Shown here one piece after another: positions 21,801-33,500 of a DNA stretch of 64,000 nucleotides. The stretch comes from Isoetes taiwanensis. Lineage: Eukaryota > Streptophyta > Lycopodiopsida > Isoetales > Isoetaceae. The stretch lies in assembly GCA_021234155.1 (NCBI GenBank), contig JAJEKV010000101.1, forward strand, positions 1,927,332 through 1,991,331. The letters run 5' to 3'. The position numbers and the translations under genes are program-made. Every line of letters begins with the position of its first letter. Position 1 is the stretch's first letter. The notes below the pieces were generated by a model, which worked only from the letters and a program-made list of their open reading frames with translations, searched no databases and was not told the origin of the DNA.

Positions 21801-22822
21801 TTGCATTCCTCCGCCTCATCGTCATCCTCATCTAGTTGTTCTCCATCTAGGTCCTCTTCCTCAAGTCTATCGCCTTCATCCTCAACCTCAGCTTCTTCCT
21901 CTTCCTCTTCTTCTTCTTCTTCTCCTCCTTCTCCTTCTCCTTCTCCGTCTTCCCCTTCTTCTTCTTCTTCTTCTTCTTCCTCCTCCCCTTCATCAGCATT
22001 AAGTTCGACGCCCTCAGGTACGTCACCCCCTCCTTCCTCTCCCTCTGCCTCTTCATCTCCATCTCCCTCACCCTCCTCCTCCTCTTCCTCCTCGCCTTCA
22101 TCCCCCTCATCAGCATTAAGTTCGACCCCTTCAGGGACATCATCCATGTCCTCTACTTCCATCTCCTCGCTTTCCTTGGAAGCTTCGGGATTACCTTCCT
22201 CTAATGTATGTTCTGCTGCATCCATAGAATCTTCTTCATTAGAACATTCATTCTCACCGTTTCCATCTCCATTTCCATTTTCAACCATACTGGCATCTTC
22301 AGCTACATTTACTGCAATGATCTTTTCAGAATTAACTTCCATTTCAGAAATAATTACTTCAGGATTATCTTTGACACCAGCATATATTTCTGTTTTAATC
22401 TCAGCTTCAACCACTTCTGTTTTGATCTCTATTTCTTTCACTATTGATTTCATGCTATTTGTGTCACCAGCAGGTAAGGAAACACCACTGAAATTTATAA
22501 CACTACTTGGTTCAATGGCAGAAGTTCCATTTAACTCCTGCAATACACTTGTTTGCTTCTCGTCCTCATTTGCAAATTTACTTTGTGTGGCTAATATTTC
22601 TGCACTTTGAGGTTCAACTTTGGCTGGTTCATCTTTCACTGCATGTTTTGTGCCAGAATTTTCAATCACAGGATCGGTCCTTGCAGCTAAATTTGCGGAT
22701 GCTGGGTTTACAACTTCAACAATTCGATTTACATCTTGATGGGGTAGTAGTTTTTTCACTGCTGGCTTCTTTGCAGGAGCTTTTTTCTTGATAATCTTCC
22801 TCACAGTAGACTTAGAATCCAT
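18844..22822 (-). CDS. Nuclear RNA-binding protein: acidic N-terminus, three RRMs, C2H2 finger, dsRBD-like domain
   Basis: Exons (minus): 22,822-21,434; 21,349-21,260; 21,195-20,956; 20,886-20,665; 20,575-20,464; 20,387-19,521; 19,448-19,354; 19,287-19,175; 19,094-19,015; 18,945-18,844. All junctions are GT-AG and keep frame except one shift noted below. Residues 1-390 are Glu/Asp-rich; RRM1 starts near 394 (LEVFVGGLNK, KGYAFVRY), RRM2 near 478 (DIIFLGHI, RGFGFVEF), RRM3 near 575 (RSVFVDGMPPSW, KDFAFVNY). The order and phrases match plant hnRNP Q/nucleolin-like proteins such as Arabidopsis At2g44710, which also end in tyrosine. Exon 6 adds a C2H2 finger (YQCSLCGF...HLKSRVH) and a dsRBD-like segment before an Arg-Gly-Tyr tail ending NSYY. 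It should bind RNA in the nucleus. A T5 run at 19,795-19,799 shifts frame; one base fewer restores it. Confidence 0.85.
21460..22200 (-). repeat. Acidic low-complexity coding stretch
   Basis: Within exon 1, GAA/GAG/GAT-rich codons give long Glu/Asp runs, with a repeated phrase DVPEGVELNADEG at least twice (about 22,015 and 22,120). The duplication suggests replication slippage inside the gene. The opposite strand therefore has a long serine-rich open frame that is only a shadow. Confidence 0.85.
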
Positions 22823-24768
22823 ACCTCAATAAATAAAAAAACAGATTTTGGCAGCATTAATCTGCAACTACAACTTAAGCCACGCCGCAGCAGAATTTGG
22901 AGGAGATAAGTGCTATATGACAACTCAAGTTTTTGGGTTAAATATAATGCGAACGAATTCAGCATTTCCTCCAAACATGATGACCAGGATAAAATCTAGT
23001 GCCACAATGAAATATCACGAAAAGGAGAGGCCTACCTGCAAATTCCGTGCAGCAGTTCCGGAGATGGCTTATACAAACCAAGAAGGAAGAAATTAAAACG
23101 AGTTGCCCTAAAGTTTTATGGTATAGACGGTTAGGGCTGTCCTGCTTACCACAATAACAAGTGCCACGTTGCACACGCTATGGTAGATTATGAGATCATA
23201 TTTTTTTAGCCAAGGTAAGGTTCTGTGGGTGAGACTGATAATCAAAGATGCGTGACCGGGGTTGAATATCCTCCGAGGCCAAATATTTGGCATGTAAGGC
23301 GAGGCCTGCTAAGGCCAAGGGCGAGGGCGATGCCTTACATGCCAAATATATGGTTGAGGATGTATAACCGAGGCCACGCATTTTTTGTTATCAGCCGAGG
23401 CAAAGACCGATAATGACCTTATCGGGCTTATATGGGCGGAATAGTACTAATGACTAGTACTGCACCAATAATGATAACCAAAAATCAAGGACTCTCCCTT
23501 TACACACAAGAGTCCGATAAGGTTTAACAGCATGTTGATGCATCATCAAACTGTGGATAAAACTTAAATTAGAGTGTCCACGAACTAATATGGTTTAAGT
23601 AAGATAGATAGATAGATACATAGATAGATAGACAACTAATATGGTTTAAGACAGACAGATAGATAGATCGTATTATAATGTCCATGGGAAGTCGTAGCTT
23701 ATGGGAAGTGTGTATAGTTATATTAGAACCACCCCTTTAAAACTCTGATGGTACAAATGATGCATTAAATCTTATATTATACATATGAATGCATAAGAAT
23801 TAGATATAACTTGGTCAATATAGTGAATAGTTGAGGACAATTTTTGGAGTGGCATGTCGTCCAAGTGGGCTTCTCCCCATCTACTTCTACAAATTTCAAA
23901 AATTCAGCTCACATACATGATGCAAAAATGTGCTAAAAGTTATTTCTAACAATTACAGAGGTTAAAACTTGCTTTTAAACAATTTCTAGCTTTTTAATTG
24001 AAGATATACTAGAATCTTTGTTGTTTGGAATGTAATTGGCTGAAAAGCAGAGCCCAAAAAGGAATATGTGATATGAAAAAAAGTAATCATATAATGATCA
24101 CTGACTGACTGGCCTGACTTGACTGGAGATCAAGGAACAAAACCTTTATTGAATCTGATCCTTAAAAAACTGATGAAGGGCATTCTTCAGTTTATGGAAC
24201 AAAAACTCAACAAAACTTGACAAACAAAAAATTAACTTTGAAATGGACCATATCTTTTGAAATTGACAAGTAAACATTCCTCGCTTACAGTCATATTCAT
24301 CTCCTCTAGCAGGCAGCGAGCAGAATAAATCTTGGAAACCTTTTATAGGTCCTTAGTTTGAAAGAGTTAACTAATAGAGTAAAAGCTACTGCCATTGCCA
24401 TCCTGACTAATGTAGGGGTTGTAGGTTTTAAGCACATGGTTTTAGATATATTTATTGACCTATCCTCTCCCAACCATCTCTTGAGCAGTCTCCCAGCTTA
24501 ACTAATTTTGATCCTCATCGATAACGTCTGACATCCTAAGTATGCCAGCCTCATGACAATGCTTATTGCATAATAGGGTGTTTAGCTGCCATACAAATAC
24601 AAGAGTTTGGGGCTAACATAGAGGACAAGGAAATAGAGGTGTCAGTAACAGAACTGATAATCTTGTGATGCTCAAAAACTAGAGCAGTCATTTTCCAAGC
24701 CTTAAAAAGATTTCTCGTAAAAGGAGAAGTGTTGGCAACACAATTAAAATCAAAGAGGGCAAAGTCTG
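22823..24768. other. 5' flank of RNA-binding protein gene and AT-rich sequence
   Basis: The first few hundred bases should hold the promoter and leader of the minus-strand gene; I see no convincing TATA box. The foldback at 23,235-23,392 is listed separately. A GATA-type simple repeat lies at 23,605-23,670, where the phrase AACTAATATGGTTTAAG occurs on both sides of one GATA block. The rest is AT-rich without frames. Confidence 0.5.
23235..23392. mobile_element. Foldback element, probable MITE
   Basis: Arms at about 23,235-23,308 and 23,329-23,392 are inverted copies around TTTGGCATGTAAGGC / GCCTTACATGCCAAA, with about 20 bases between them. The right edge carries a further hairpin, CCGATAA-TGACC-TTATCGG. 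The size and fold suit a miniature inverted-repeat element; no clear target duplication was found. Confidence 0.6.
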
Positions 24769-25290
24769 TTAGGTGTCAGAGGTGGCGGACTACACTTGGC
24801 ATGTTTAGGTTAGCATAAGTGTACGACTTAGATTTTTCTAGATGTAGGTGTTAACCACCATGTAGTTAACATTGTGTACATGCTAGGTGTCAATGGTGGC
24901 ACTACACTTAGCATGTTTAGGTTAGCATAGGTGTGGGGCTTAGATTTAGCTAGATGTAGGGCTCAGATTTGCGGTCTACACTATATTAGACCAGAGCCTC
25001 TTCAGATGTATTCAGCTTTGATCTCATATTTGGAGAGCCTTATTTGGCATATGTTTCCTTCGCTCTTTGTACATATTTGTTTCTCTTGTTCTTATTTTGA
25101 GATGTATTCAGCTTTGATCTCATATTTGGAGAGCCTCATTTGGCATATATTTCCTTCACTCTTTGTACATATTTGTTTCTCTTGTTCTTATTTTGAGGTC
25201 ATGACCATTTCAGCTTTATAGCATTTGGCAGTTATAGAGTGTTGCTGCATATGCCAGAACTCAATACTGGCGTCGTTATGCCGGGTTTGC
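24769..25290 (+). repeat. LTR remnant of tRNA-Asp-primed gypsy family, with internal duplication
   Basis: From TGTTAACC at 24,849 the sequence matches the LTR at 39,699. It is followed at 25,268 by TGGCGTCGTTATGCCGGG, close to TGGCGCCGTTGCCGGGG, the tRNA-Asp primer site of Athila/Tat-type gypsy elements. A 95-bp segment (25,006-25,100) is repeated directly at 25,101-25,195. Bases 24,769-24,848 are a second partial copy of the LTR interior. No coding sequence follows. Confidence 0.65.
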
Positions 25291-25550
25291 TTGTGATCAC
25301 TTTCTTGCGCCTTGTTGTTTTGCTGTTGTCCTTGCTGCTCTTACCATCATCAGTTCTTGAATACTCCGTGTATATTATTCTTAACCCTTCAGACTCCTTT
25401 ATTTGGCCCAACTAGCTGTTGAAATGATCTAGCTGGAGGCCCCTTTGTCAACCAATTAGTTTGCCCAACCAGATGTTGATGGAATTCATCTGGAGACCTT
25501 AGCAATTAAGTCTTGTTATGAAAACGATTTTCAAAACTCCGTTTTTAACA

Positions 25551-28390
25551 CTAGAGTGGTCCCGGGGACCATTCCTGGTCCATGGACCAGAGTTGGTCCA
25601 GTTGACCCACTGCCACTTAAATCAATATATCTGAATGTCAATTTCGCGATCCATATCAATCTTTACTTGATTCTTAATGATCTTCGAGAATTTCAAGACC
25701 AATTAACTCACCTATATGTTATAGTGATTGTTCAAATATTAAAGAATTTGACAGTTTCTGCAACAGTCCAGAACTGCATTCTTGAGTTTTCTTAGTATAA
25801 ACAAGTCTAAACCTTGCCAAAATTGGAAGTATTTGTTTATTTATGATAAAACACATTGATTTGTATCTTTTCAGCTTTGGTTGCTATCATTTAACATCCG
25901 TGGAAACTGGCAAACCCTATTTTGTTCACTTGCATTTTAGGAATTATTTCTCTCTAATTATTACAAGTTTTGGCTTACTTCTTGTGGCCATAGATTCTTT
26001 AACTATATGAAGTACAATCTTATGTTTTTTCGGAGTGTTCATAAGGTATATCAACTTCAAAATCTAATAGAGAATTTCCTATACAGAATTTAGGACAAAA
26101 TTATATGTTAAAATGCTCCAAAATTGCCACCTGTAAGTATCATAAGGATAATGAATAATGCATTTTTCTTATATCCACATAGAAAATTACTCTATCAACT
26201 TGTTTAGAGTGTAATTAGTGTTTAACCATGCCTTTAACTAGATTTAAAGATGATGTGCAGCCATAGGATTAACACATTAGAGGTTAAAAATTTTAGTTAA
26301 TTCTAAAATTATAGGTTAAAAACTCATCATTTACTAGCTAATGATGTTTATTGATGAATGAAAGTGAAGATCGTGAAGTTTCAGTATAAGAATAAAAAAT
26401 TACACCATATGACCTTTGATGCGTCTTTCTCAGTTTTGTAGAGAACGCGCTACATTTTTTCAGATAATCCTTTCAAATGGTTCAAAATATGACAAGGGAC
26501 ATATATATAGGTCCCCTATGTAGGTTGTGTGGCTTTCTTGCAAAAACATACGGAGAAACATGGTTATCTTTTACTAGTATAAAGCTGGTACATCCATTGC
26601 TGCAACAAAGCATTAGAGTTTTAGTAGGATAATATTACAAGTAGGTAATCTTTCATGTACACTATATTTTTCATGAATGCTGGCCTTCCTTTGCAATATA
26701 ACTTTCTATTTTCATATTGAAACAACGTATTATTTGAAAGATACGAATATAATTAAGCATGAACTATTTATGGTCCATAACTAAACCAATTGTTTAGAGC
26801 ATATATCTCTCACTAGCCCTATGTCCCCATAATGATATCATGGTTTATTACCTTTAATAACATAATCTTTGAAAGGTGCGAGTGGAAGTCCATATAGATT
26901 TAATTGGAGAATAGGTACCCCATAAATTCACAGTTGTTTATGCTTAAATATTGCCCTCAAATTATGCAAGCTCGTTTAACCAATTAATTTTATCCTATAG
27001 AGAATTGTATGCATAAACTATATTCTAAAGTTGAGATCAAAATTGATTGAGATGCGTCTGGGCGTTTGGTCTAGTGGTAACATACTAGTTCCTTAGCAAT
27101 GTGGTCTCGAGTTTGAGACCACCCAGAATCGCACTCGGTATTGTTGGGGGTCAAATCCCAACAGACGCAATGTAAGGTGGTTGGGGGCAGGGCCCAATTG
27201 AGCAATGTAGTGTGGTGTGTGGTCACATGTCCAGTTGGATGCTGCCTAGTGGCGTGACATTAAAACTACTATCTATCTATCTATCTATTAATTTTTAAAC
27301 TTTCAGTCCTGTGGACCAATAATGGTCTGCAAGTGGAACTGCACATAACAGTCTAACTTGACTTTTTATAGTCATAAACTTCCATATTTTTCTTTGATTT
27401 TTTTTGCATTGATTTCATGACATGGGACATTTTGAGAATGTGATTTTTCAAAGTCACGCCTCGAGGCATAAATCTAGAATAACATAGAAGACATATTTGA
27501 ATTTGATGCTATAAAGTTTAATCCAAATCTCAAGGTTATGATCAACAAATATTTTCATTACTAAAGTAAATCAGAAGCTATTTATATCCCAAAATTCAAC
27601 TTGAGATCAATTAACGTAAGGAAGTTATTGATTTTAAATGCATCTATGGACCAGTAATGGGCTCAGGTACAGAAACCTTTCTTGATTTTTTGTGACCATG
27701 TCTTTTGCATTTTTTATGAGCTTGTTTTTGCATTGATTTCATATCATTTTGAACTTTCATACTATGATTTCTTGGAGGACATCATAGAGTAAGTTTTGCT
27801 CTATATGGGGAAATATTAATCATTATACCTAAAATTGAGATCAAAAGTGAAAGTCCAAACATCAAATTCAAGGCCAGCCAATATTTTTATGGGATGGAGG
27901 AACTTGTCAATTGCAAATATATCAAATATTAGCTCAAAATACATTTCCCTGTAAAAGTTGTTGTATTTAAACTACAAGCGCCAGGAACCATAATTGGTTA
28001 CGAGGGGCGTGCGATTTTGACCAGTCATGTTTGAATGGCCCTATCTTTCTTCACAGACTTTGGTTTGACATGTAGTTTTTTGTGTCATTTTCCCTATATC
28101 ATGTAGAAAAACATCGTGGTAATCAAAAAATTTAAAAAAATCGTTTTGTTGAGACAGTTTGACTTTATATAAACATGAAGCTTTTGGTACTTGACCCCCC
28201 TAAGTTTGCTAGAGCATAACTTACAAGAATGGAGGTATATATATTTTTAGGTATTTTTCTAGTGGACCATGACTACCATATATGAACTTTTAGGAAGGCT
28301 TCGAATAGATTTTGTACCATTGATTTTATATGAATTTTGAAGTGAACACTTCAAATGGACCATTTCTGGTCCATCACTTGACCACTCTAG
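25551..28390. mobile_element. 2.8-kb non-coding element with 11-bp terminal inverted repeats
   Basis: The left end CTAGAGTGGTC (25,551) is matched by its reverse complement GACCACTCTAG at 28,380-28,390. Both ends have subterminal palindromes around TGGACC/GGTCCA. The interior has no coding frame but shows divergent modules of about 336 bp opening with GGACCA-TAATGG-like words near 27,314, 27,651 and 27,988. The left flank (AAAACTCCGTTTTTAA) and right flank (GCAAGCACAGTTTTATA) are joined, with few changes, at 28,457-28,505, which looks like a related empty site. I cannot place it in a superfamily. Confidence 0.55.
27058..27290 (+). mobile_element. tRNA-derived SINE
   Basis: TTGGTCTAGTGGTAA at 27,066-27,080 matches a pol III A box and GAGTTTGAGACC at 27,109-27,120 a B box, spaced as in tRNA-derived SINEs. 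About 150 bases of unrelated body follow, ending in a (CTAT)n tail at 27,270-27,290. It sits inside the inverted-repeat element. Target duplications are not clear. Confidence 0.65.
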
Positions 28391-28417
28391 CAGCAAGCAC
28401 AGTTTTATAGTAAGGGA

Positions 28418-28455
28418 TTTCTAGAGTGGTGACAACACTCCTCCTTGCATGATTA
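28418..28455 (-). pseudogene. Fragment of copia gag-protease junction
   Basis: This 36-bp stretch repeats 37,173-37,210 with few changes and reads HARRSVVTTLEI on the minus strand, the phrase that precedes the protease of the copia element at 36-37 kb. It is a detached scrap, possibly left by rearrangement of the same element. Confidence 0.5.
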
Positions 28456-28504
28456 ACAACGGTTTCCAAAACTCCATTTTTAATGGTGCAACAAGCACAA
28501 TTTT

Positions 28505-28801
28505 ATATGTGGGCCGGGTATGGGTCTGACACTCTCTGGACCGGAGGGCGTGAGTCATAGATGGCCGTCCTGGAATAAGCAAGCAGCAAACACGCCAGCC
28601 AGAGGCCAACAACAAGGGAAAGCTCAGGGAAAGAACTTTAGAGACCGCAGGCCACGGGATGGATCAGGGGGCAGTTCGTTCAAGCATCTTTTAGACAGCA
28701 TCCCTAAGGAGAAGAGACATGAGTGCATTGAAAAGAAGTTGTGCTTTAGGTGCTTCCAGCCAGGGCACAGAACACACAACTGCAACAACTATAAGACATA
28801 G
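28505..28801 (+). pseudogene. Retroelement gag C-terminus with CCHC knuckle
   Basis: The plus frame ends RHECIEKKLCFRCFQPGHRT followed by HNC, a C-x2-C-x4-H-x4-C zinc knuckle as in gypsy-type gag proteins, preceded by a Gln/Arg/Gly-rich linker. There is no capsid domain upstream and no protease downstream, so this is a fragment. The knuckle binds element RNA in intact elements. Confidence 0.6.
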
Positions 28802-28951
28802 ACAATAAAAAAATGAGTAGCTTGGCTGTACTATGTATCATCAATGACCATTGTCCTAGTTGGTTCTAAGCAACAACTATAGGACATAGACAATAAAAAA
28901 ATGAGTAGCTTGGCTGTACTATGTATCATCAATGACCATTGTCCTAGTTTG
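28783..28951 (+). repeat. 88-bp tandem duplication
   Basis: 28,783-28,870 and 28,871-28,951 are nearly identical (CAACAACTATAAGACATAG... against CAACAACTATAGGACATAG...). The first copy overlaps the end of the zinc-knuckle frame. Confidence 0.9.
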
Positions 28952-29203
28952 TTGTATAGATCTATATAACTCACTAACTACTAAAAAAGATGCTTATCAT
29001 ATGTCGGCACTGGAGTGCAAAAGTGCACCGAGGGAATGCATTCTTCGAATGAGTAATCCGTAGAGCATAAGAAATACTTACAACTTACAATATAGACTAA
29101 AGGTCACTGTACAAATGAAGATATGCCTAATAGTTTTTGTCCAAAATCCACTAGTCCTTATGAAATTTCCACCAGCATAAAACCTTTATAGCATTGGTGT
29201 TCC
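28952..29203. other. No feature seen
   Basis: Short AT-rich spacer between the tandem duplication and the truncated 3' end of the copia element. Confidence 0.5.
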
Positions 29204-29862
29204 CTATTTTAAATATTCACATAGCCAAATGTTGGTATTTTCTGGTTTTTCCACTACATCAAATGTCCTTGTATCTTTAAATGATTTTATTTCCTTCTCC
29301 ATTGCTTTAATCCAATGTTCCTTCTCAATGCTGTTTATTGCCTCTTCATATGAAGTTGGAATAATTGAGTCTTCTAGGATAGCTAGAATTTGTTCTTGGT
29401 CTGGTAACTCAGCAAATTTTTCAATCCTTTTGCTTCTTCCACTTTCAAGTCTACCATATTCATTTTCATTCAAAGGTAGATTTTCTCTTAATCTTTCTGC
29501 TTGTGTTTTTCTTTTCTTTATTTTGTCTTGCTGTATATCACGAATAGTATTATCAGCAATATTCTCCTGCTCTTCACCTAAATTTGCTTGATTTTCTTTC
29601 ATATCAGACTCAGCTCCATTGACTTTCTCATGATCATCTTCATTTGCAACATATTTAAAACCTGTCTTTGTTTGACCGACCTGTTTGCAAATATTTTTCT
29701 TTGATTGTTGTCAGTCCCTATAATAGGTATGTTCATCAAAAACAATATCTCTGCTTATTACAATTTTGTTCAGCTCAGGTATGAACATTCTACAACCTTT
29801 GCTTTGTTCATCATACCCCACAAAGTATCCTATTTTTGCTCTATTGTCCAATTTTTTTTTTT
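29204..29862 (-). pseudogene. Copia pol linker between integrase and RT, copy 1
   Basis: Minus frames read KLDNRAKIGYFVGYDEQSKG, then FIPELNKIVISRDIVFDE (about 29,850-29,730), then a charged linker ending with SYEEAINSIEKEHWIKAMEKE, a well-known copia phrase just before RT. The frame stops near 29,210 where RT should start. A second, incomplete copy of 29,441-29,862 lies at 30,004-30,412 after a local duplication. Confidence 0.75.
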
Positions 29863-30566
29863 GAAGAACGTGTTTTACTTCATATTATACACTCAAAATA
29901 TTACAAAGTACTTCCAGAAGTAAGAAATATCCCTGAAGCATCAATCACTTTTAGATGATCACTCCATATTGGAAATTTAATACGATCAGGCCAATTGGAG
30001 ATCACTTTCAAGTCTACCATATTCATTTTCATTCAAAGGTAGATTTTCTCTTAATCTTTCTGCTTGTGTTTTTCTTTTCTTTATTTTGTCTTGCTGTATA
30101 TCACGAATAGTATTATCAGCAATATTCTCCTGCTCTTCACCTAAATTTGCTTGATTTTCTTTCATATCAGACTCAGCTCCATTGACTTTCTCATGATCAT
30201 CTTCATTTGCAACATATTTAAAACCTGTCTCTGTTTGACCGACCTGTTTGCAAATATTTTTCTTTGATTGTTGTCAGTCCCTATAATAGGTATGTTCATC
30301 AAAAACAATATCTCTGCTTATTACAATTTTGTTCAGCTCAGGTATGAACATTCTACAACCTTTGCTTTGTTCATCATACCCCACAAAGTATCCTATTTCT
30401 GCTCTATTGTCCAATTTTTTTTTTTTGAAGAACGTGTTTTACTTCATATTATACACTCAAAATATTACAAAGTACTTCCAGAAGTAAGAAATATCCCTGA
30501 AGCACCAATCACTTTTAGATGATCACTCCATATTGGAAATTTAATCTGATCGGGGCCAATTGGAAT
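29441..30566. repeat. 563-bp tandem duplication across the LINE/copia junction
   Basis: 29,441-30,003 and 30,004-30,566 are near-identical, with about half a dozen single-base differences and one poly(T) length change. Each unit contains copia linker sequence, the junction with its poly(T) run, and about 140 bp of LINE 3' end. The duplication therefore postdates the LINE insertion. Confidence 0.9.
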
Positions 30567-33500
30567 CACGAAAGCAATTATACAACTTCTTCTGAATTTC
30601 TTGAAGTACCACACGAGAAAAGAAATATGCTTATCATTAAAGACCTTTCTTAGCCCGGCTTCCATACACTCCATATTAGCCCAAGACTTTGCCATGTGAA
30701 ATGCAATCCTTTTAGAAGCGATCCAGCGATTTGGATAAATACCCAAAAGAAAGTCTTGCGACTATCAAAGATACTCCAAAAAAGAAGAATCGGCCCGGGA
30801 CCTAAGACTACTCGGCTCTTCACACAAATATAAACAATGCTCCAATGTTTCAATGCACGCTCACACATTGGGCAAAGTGGGCTTACTCGGCTTAAAGCGA
30901 TGAACCATCTCATTAACTCTCAAAAGTGATGAATCACACCAAAGTAAAACATTTACCTTTGGAGGATTATATTTAGACCAAATAAGGTTCGGATGGATTG
31001 CCATTGAGAAGGCAAAGTACGTAAGTGCCATTTTCGAGAAGGTGATAAAGTACTTGAGGATGTAAGCAATAGCATGAACTTACTAGCATGAACTTGCCTT
31101 CTAACCTTGAACAAAGTTCCGGCATCTCACGGTCACCAACCTTCTTAATTAAAGGAAGAGCACTTGCTACATAAGCCCATATACTGATATCTTTATCCAA
31201 CAACCCATATTTCTCCTGAAACCATTGCCAAGGAGCAATGTCAATACCAAAATACCCTGCTTGTTCAATAGAAATAATACACGCTCTCCTCCACCTTGCT
31301 TGGGAATGCGCATGCATAAATTCTGGCTGGGTGTAGTTGTCCATGAGTATACAAAGGCAACCACAAAAGGGGAAGATGCACGAAGACAAGCTTCCCAATC
31401 AAATGTAATCCTTTCTTTGGACTACCTTCGGGCCGAAGCAAGCCTTTCGATCTTTGGAGGCATGTGAATAAGCTTTCAATGGATATAACAATGCCCAAGG
31501 GAGCTCAATTCTCACACCTCGGGTAAAAGCATGCTACGGTGTACCACTTTTGGAACCCTCAAAAGTATCTACCTTTGGGTACTTTTCCAAGCCGGTACTT
31601 TTCTGTTTTTCTTTCCATTAAAATCAATTGAAATTTTTTGAATTGAAGGTCAATAACATGCCAATACTAATTCTAAAGGATAACAATACTATTAGAGCTT
31701 AAAATAAACGAATTAAGCGTCAAACTTATTTTTTATTGCGGCATTTATGGAGGTTCCCAGTACCTAGTCTTGGGTACTTTTGAGGTAGTTTTGCACTCCC
31801 TAAAAGTACTTTAGATGGTACACCCTAGCATGCATATGAAAAACCATACACTTCTTCGATTGTTTAAGTAACTTCATACACGGTGATGCACAATCATCTT
31901 TCAACAAAAGCGAACAATAGCTTAGAAGCTAAGACCTTACCACTGTAAAGAAAGATCCAACATACCAAGTCCTCCTTGTTGTTTTAAACAACATACATTT
32001 CTTCCCGCCACCTTTTGCGATTGCCTCCTTTATCGATTACACCGGACAAAATCTCTTACAATCTTTTTTATCTGCACGCAAACTTAGAAATTTGGAGCCA
32101 ATAGAACCGAAACCAAATAAATATGTGTATTGTTCAATCTTGACTTAGCTACTTGAATTCTACACGCCAAGGATAACTTTGAGCCTCTCCACCAAATCGG
32201 ATGCCTTTGTAAATTTAAAATAATTTCATCCCATGCTTCATTCATGTCAATATCTAGACCAAAGGGACTCCTAGAAGCTTTGTCTTTCGGAAAAGGTACA
32301 ACCACCTTCGGGCATACTCATATAAAAATCTTGGGCTGCTTCCTTCCCCACCCATAAAGCACTACACTTAGCCCAATTAAAGGAGACAACCCGGATGCAA
32401 TTGAAAATATATCCAAAAGCTTTTTTTATTATCGCACATTATTCTCTTCACCATCCACTAGCAAGAAGGTATCATCACAAAGTGATTAACCAAAACACGG
32501 TCACCTTCCACCAATAATAATCCCTTTACCAAACCATCCTTTTCAGACCTCATGCAATAGTTGCGAAAGTCCATACGCCACTATAGTAAACAAAAAGGAG
32601 CTAAAGGGCAACCTTGCCTTATTCCACGTTCAATTGGAAAAAGCACCAAGGGTTCTCCATGATCTGATACTACCCCTTAGCGAGAAATCAACATTTTATG
32701 CATCATAGAAGCGGAAACCGGGCCCAAATCCCAATTTCAAAAGCATGGCATCCAAGAAAGTCCACTTCACACTATCATAAGCTTTAGCAAAATCCAATTT
32801 TAAATATAGAAGATTTTGACCCGAACATTGGGCCCAATGAACTCCCTCATATCTTTGCCACTATATTATGAAAAATTTGCCGACCTGGAAGAAAGCGATT
32901 GAGCATCTATTCTCAATCCCAAAACCGGTTTAAGTCTTTACGCATAGGCTTTTGCAATAATTTTATAGATAGTAGATAGAAAAGTTATTGAAGCCAATCA
33001 TGAATGCTCACGAGGTTCTTTCACTTTAGGAATAAGAGAAATCAAACCCGTATTCAAAATCCTATCAAATTGATGTGAAGTACACAAATCTTTGTATGCC
33101 TCCATAATGCTTCTTGGCGTCCATTCCCAATACCTTTTAAAAAATTCTCTGGGGAATACCATCAATACACGGGCATTTATACGAAGCCAACTCAAAGCGT
33201 TCTTTGCTTTCATAATTCGGACATAGGCGATTGGTGCCTCTAACAATTGAGATTCCTCTTGTGAAAAAATTGCATGAACCTTAGAAAGCACAATATCACG
33301 CATTACATCTTCATGAGGCAAATGTTTGACCTTAAAAAAGTTTCAAAGTATTGAGTAAAGGGACTGTTTAATCTCATTTGGCTCTGTCATTACCCTCCCA
33401 TCCAGGCATAGATAGAGAGTGCATAGTAGCTGCATACCTCTTACGCTTTGAAGCTCTAAAAAGCGACTTATTACAACGATCTCCATCTTTCGGCCCGGGT

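Noticed and set aside
21507-22610. A 367-codon serine-rich open frame on the plus strand
   Set aside because: It is the antisense of the Glu/Asp-rich exon 1 of the RNA-binding protein; GAA/GAG runs read as TTC/CTC-type serine and phenylalanine codons on the other strand.
23605-23670. CRISPR-like or satellite array
   Set aside because: Plain GATA-type microsatellite with one duplicated flank; no spaced repeats.
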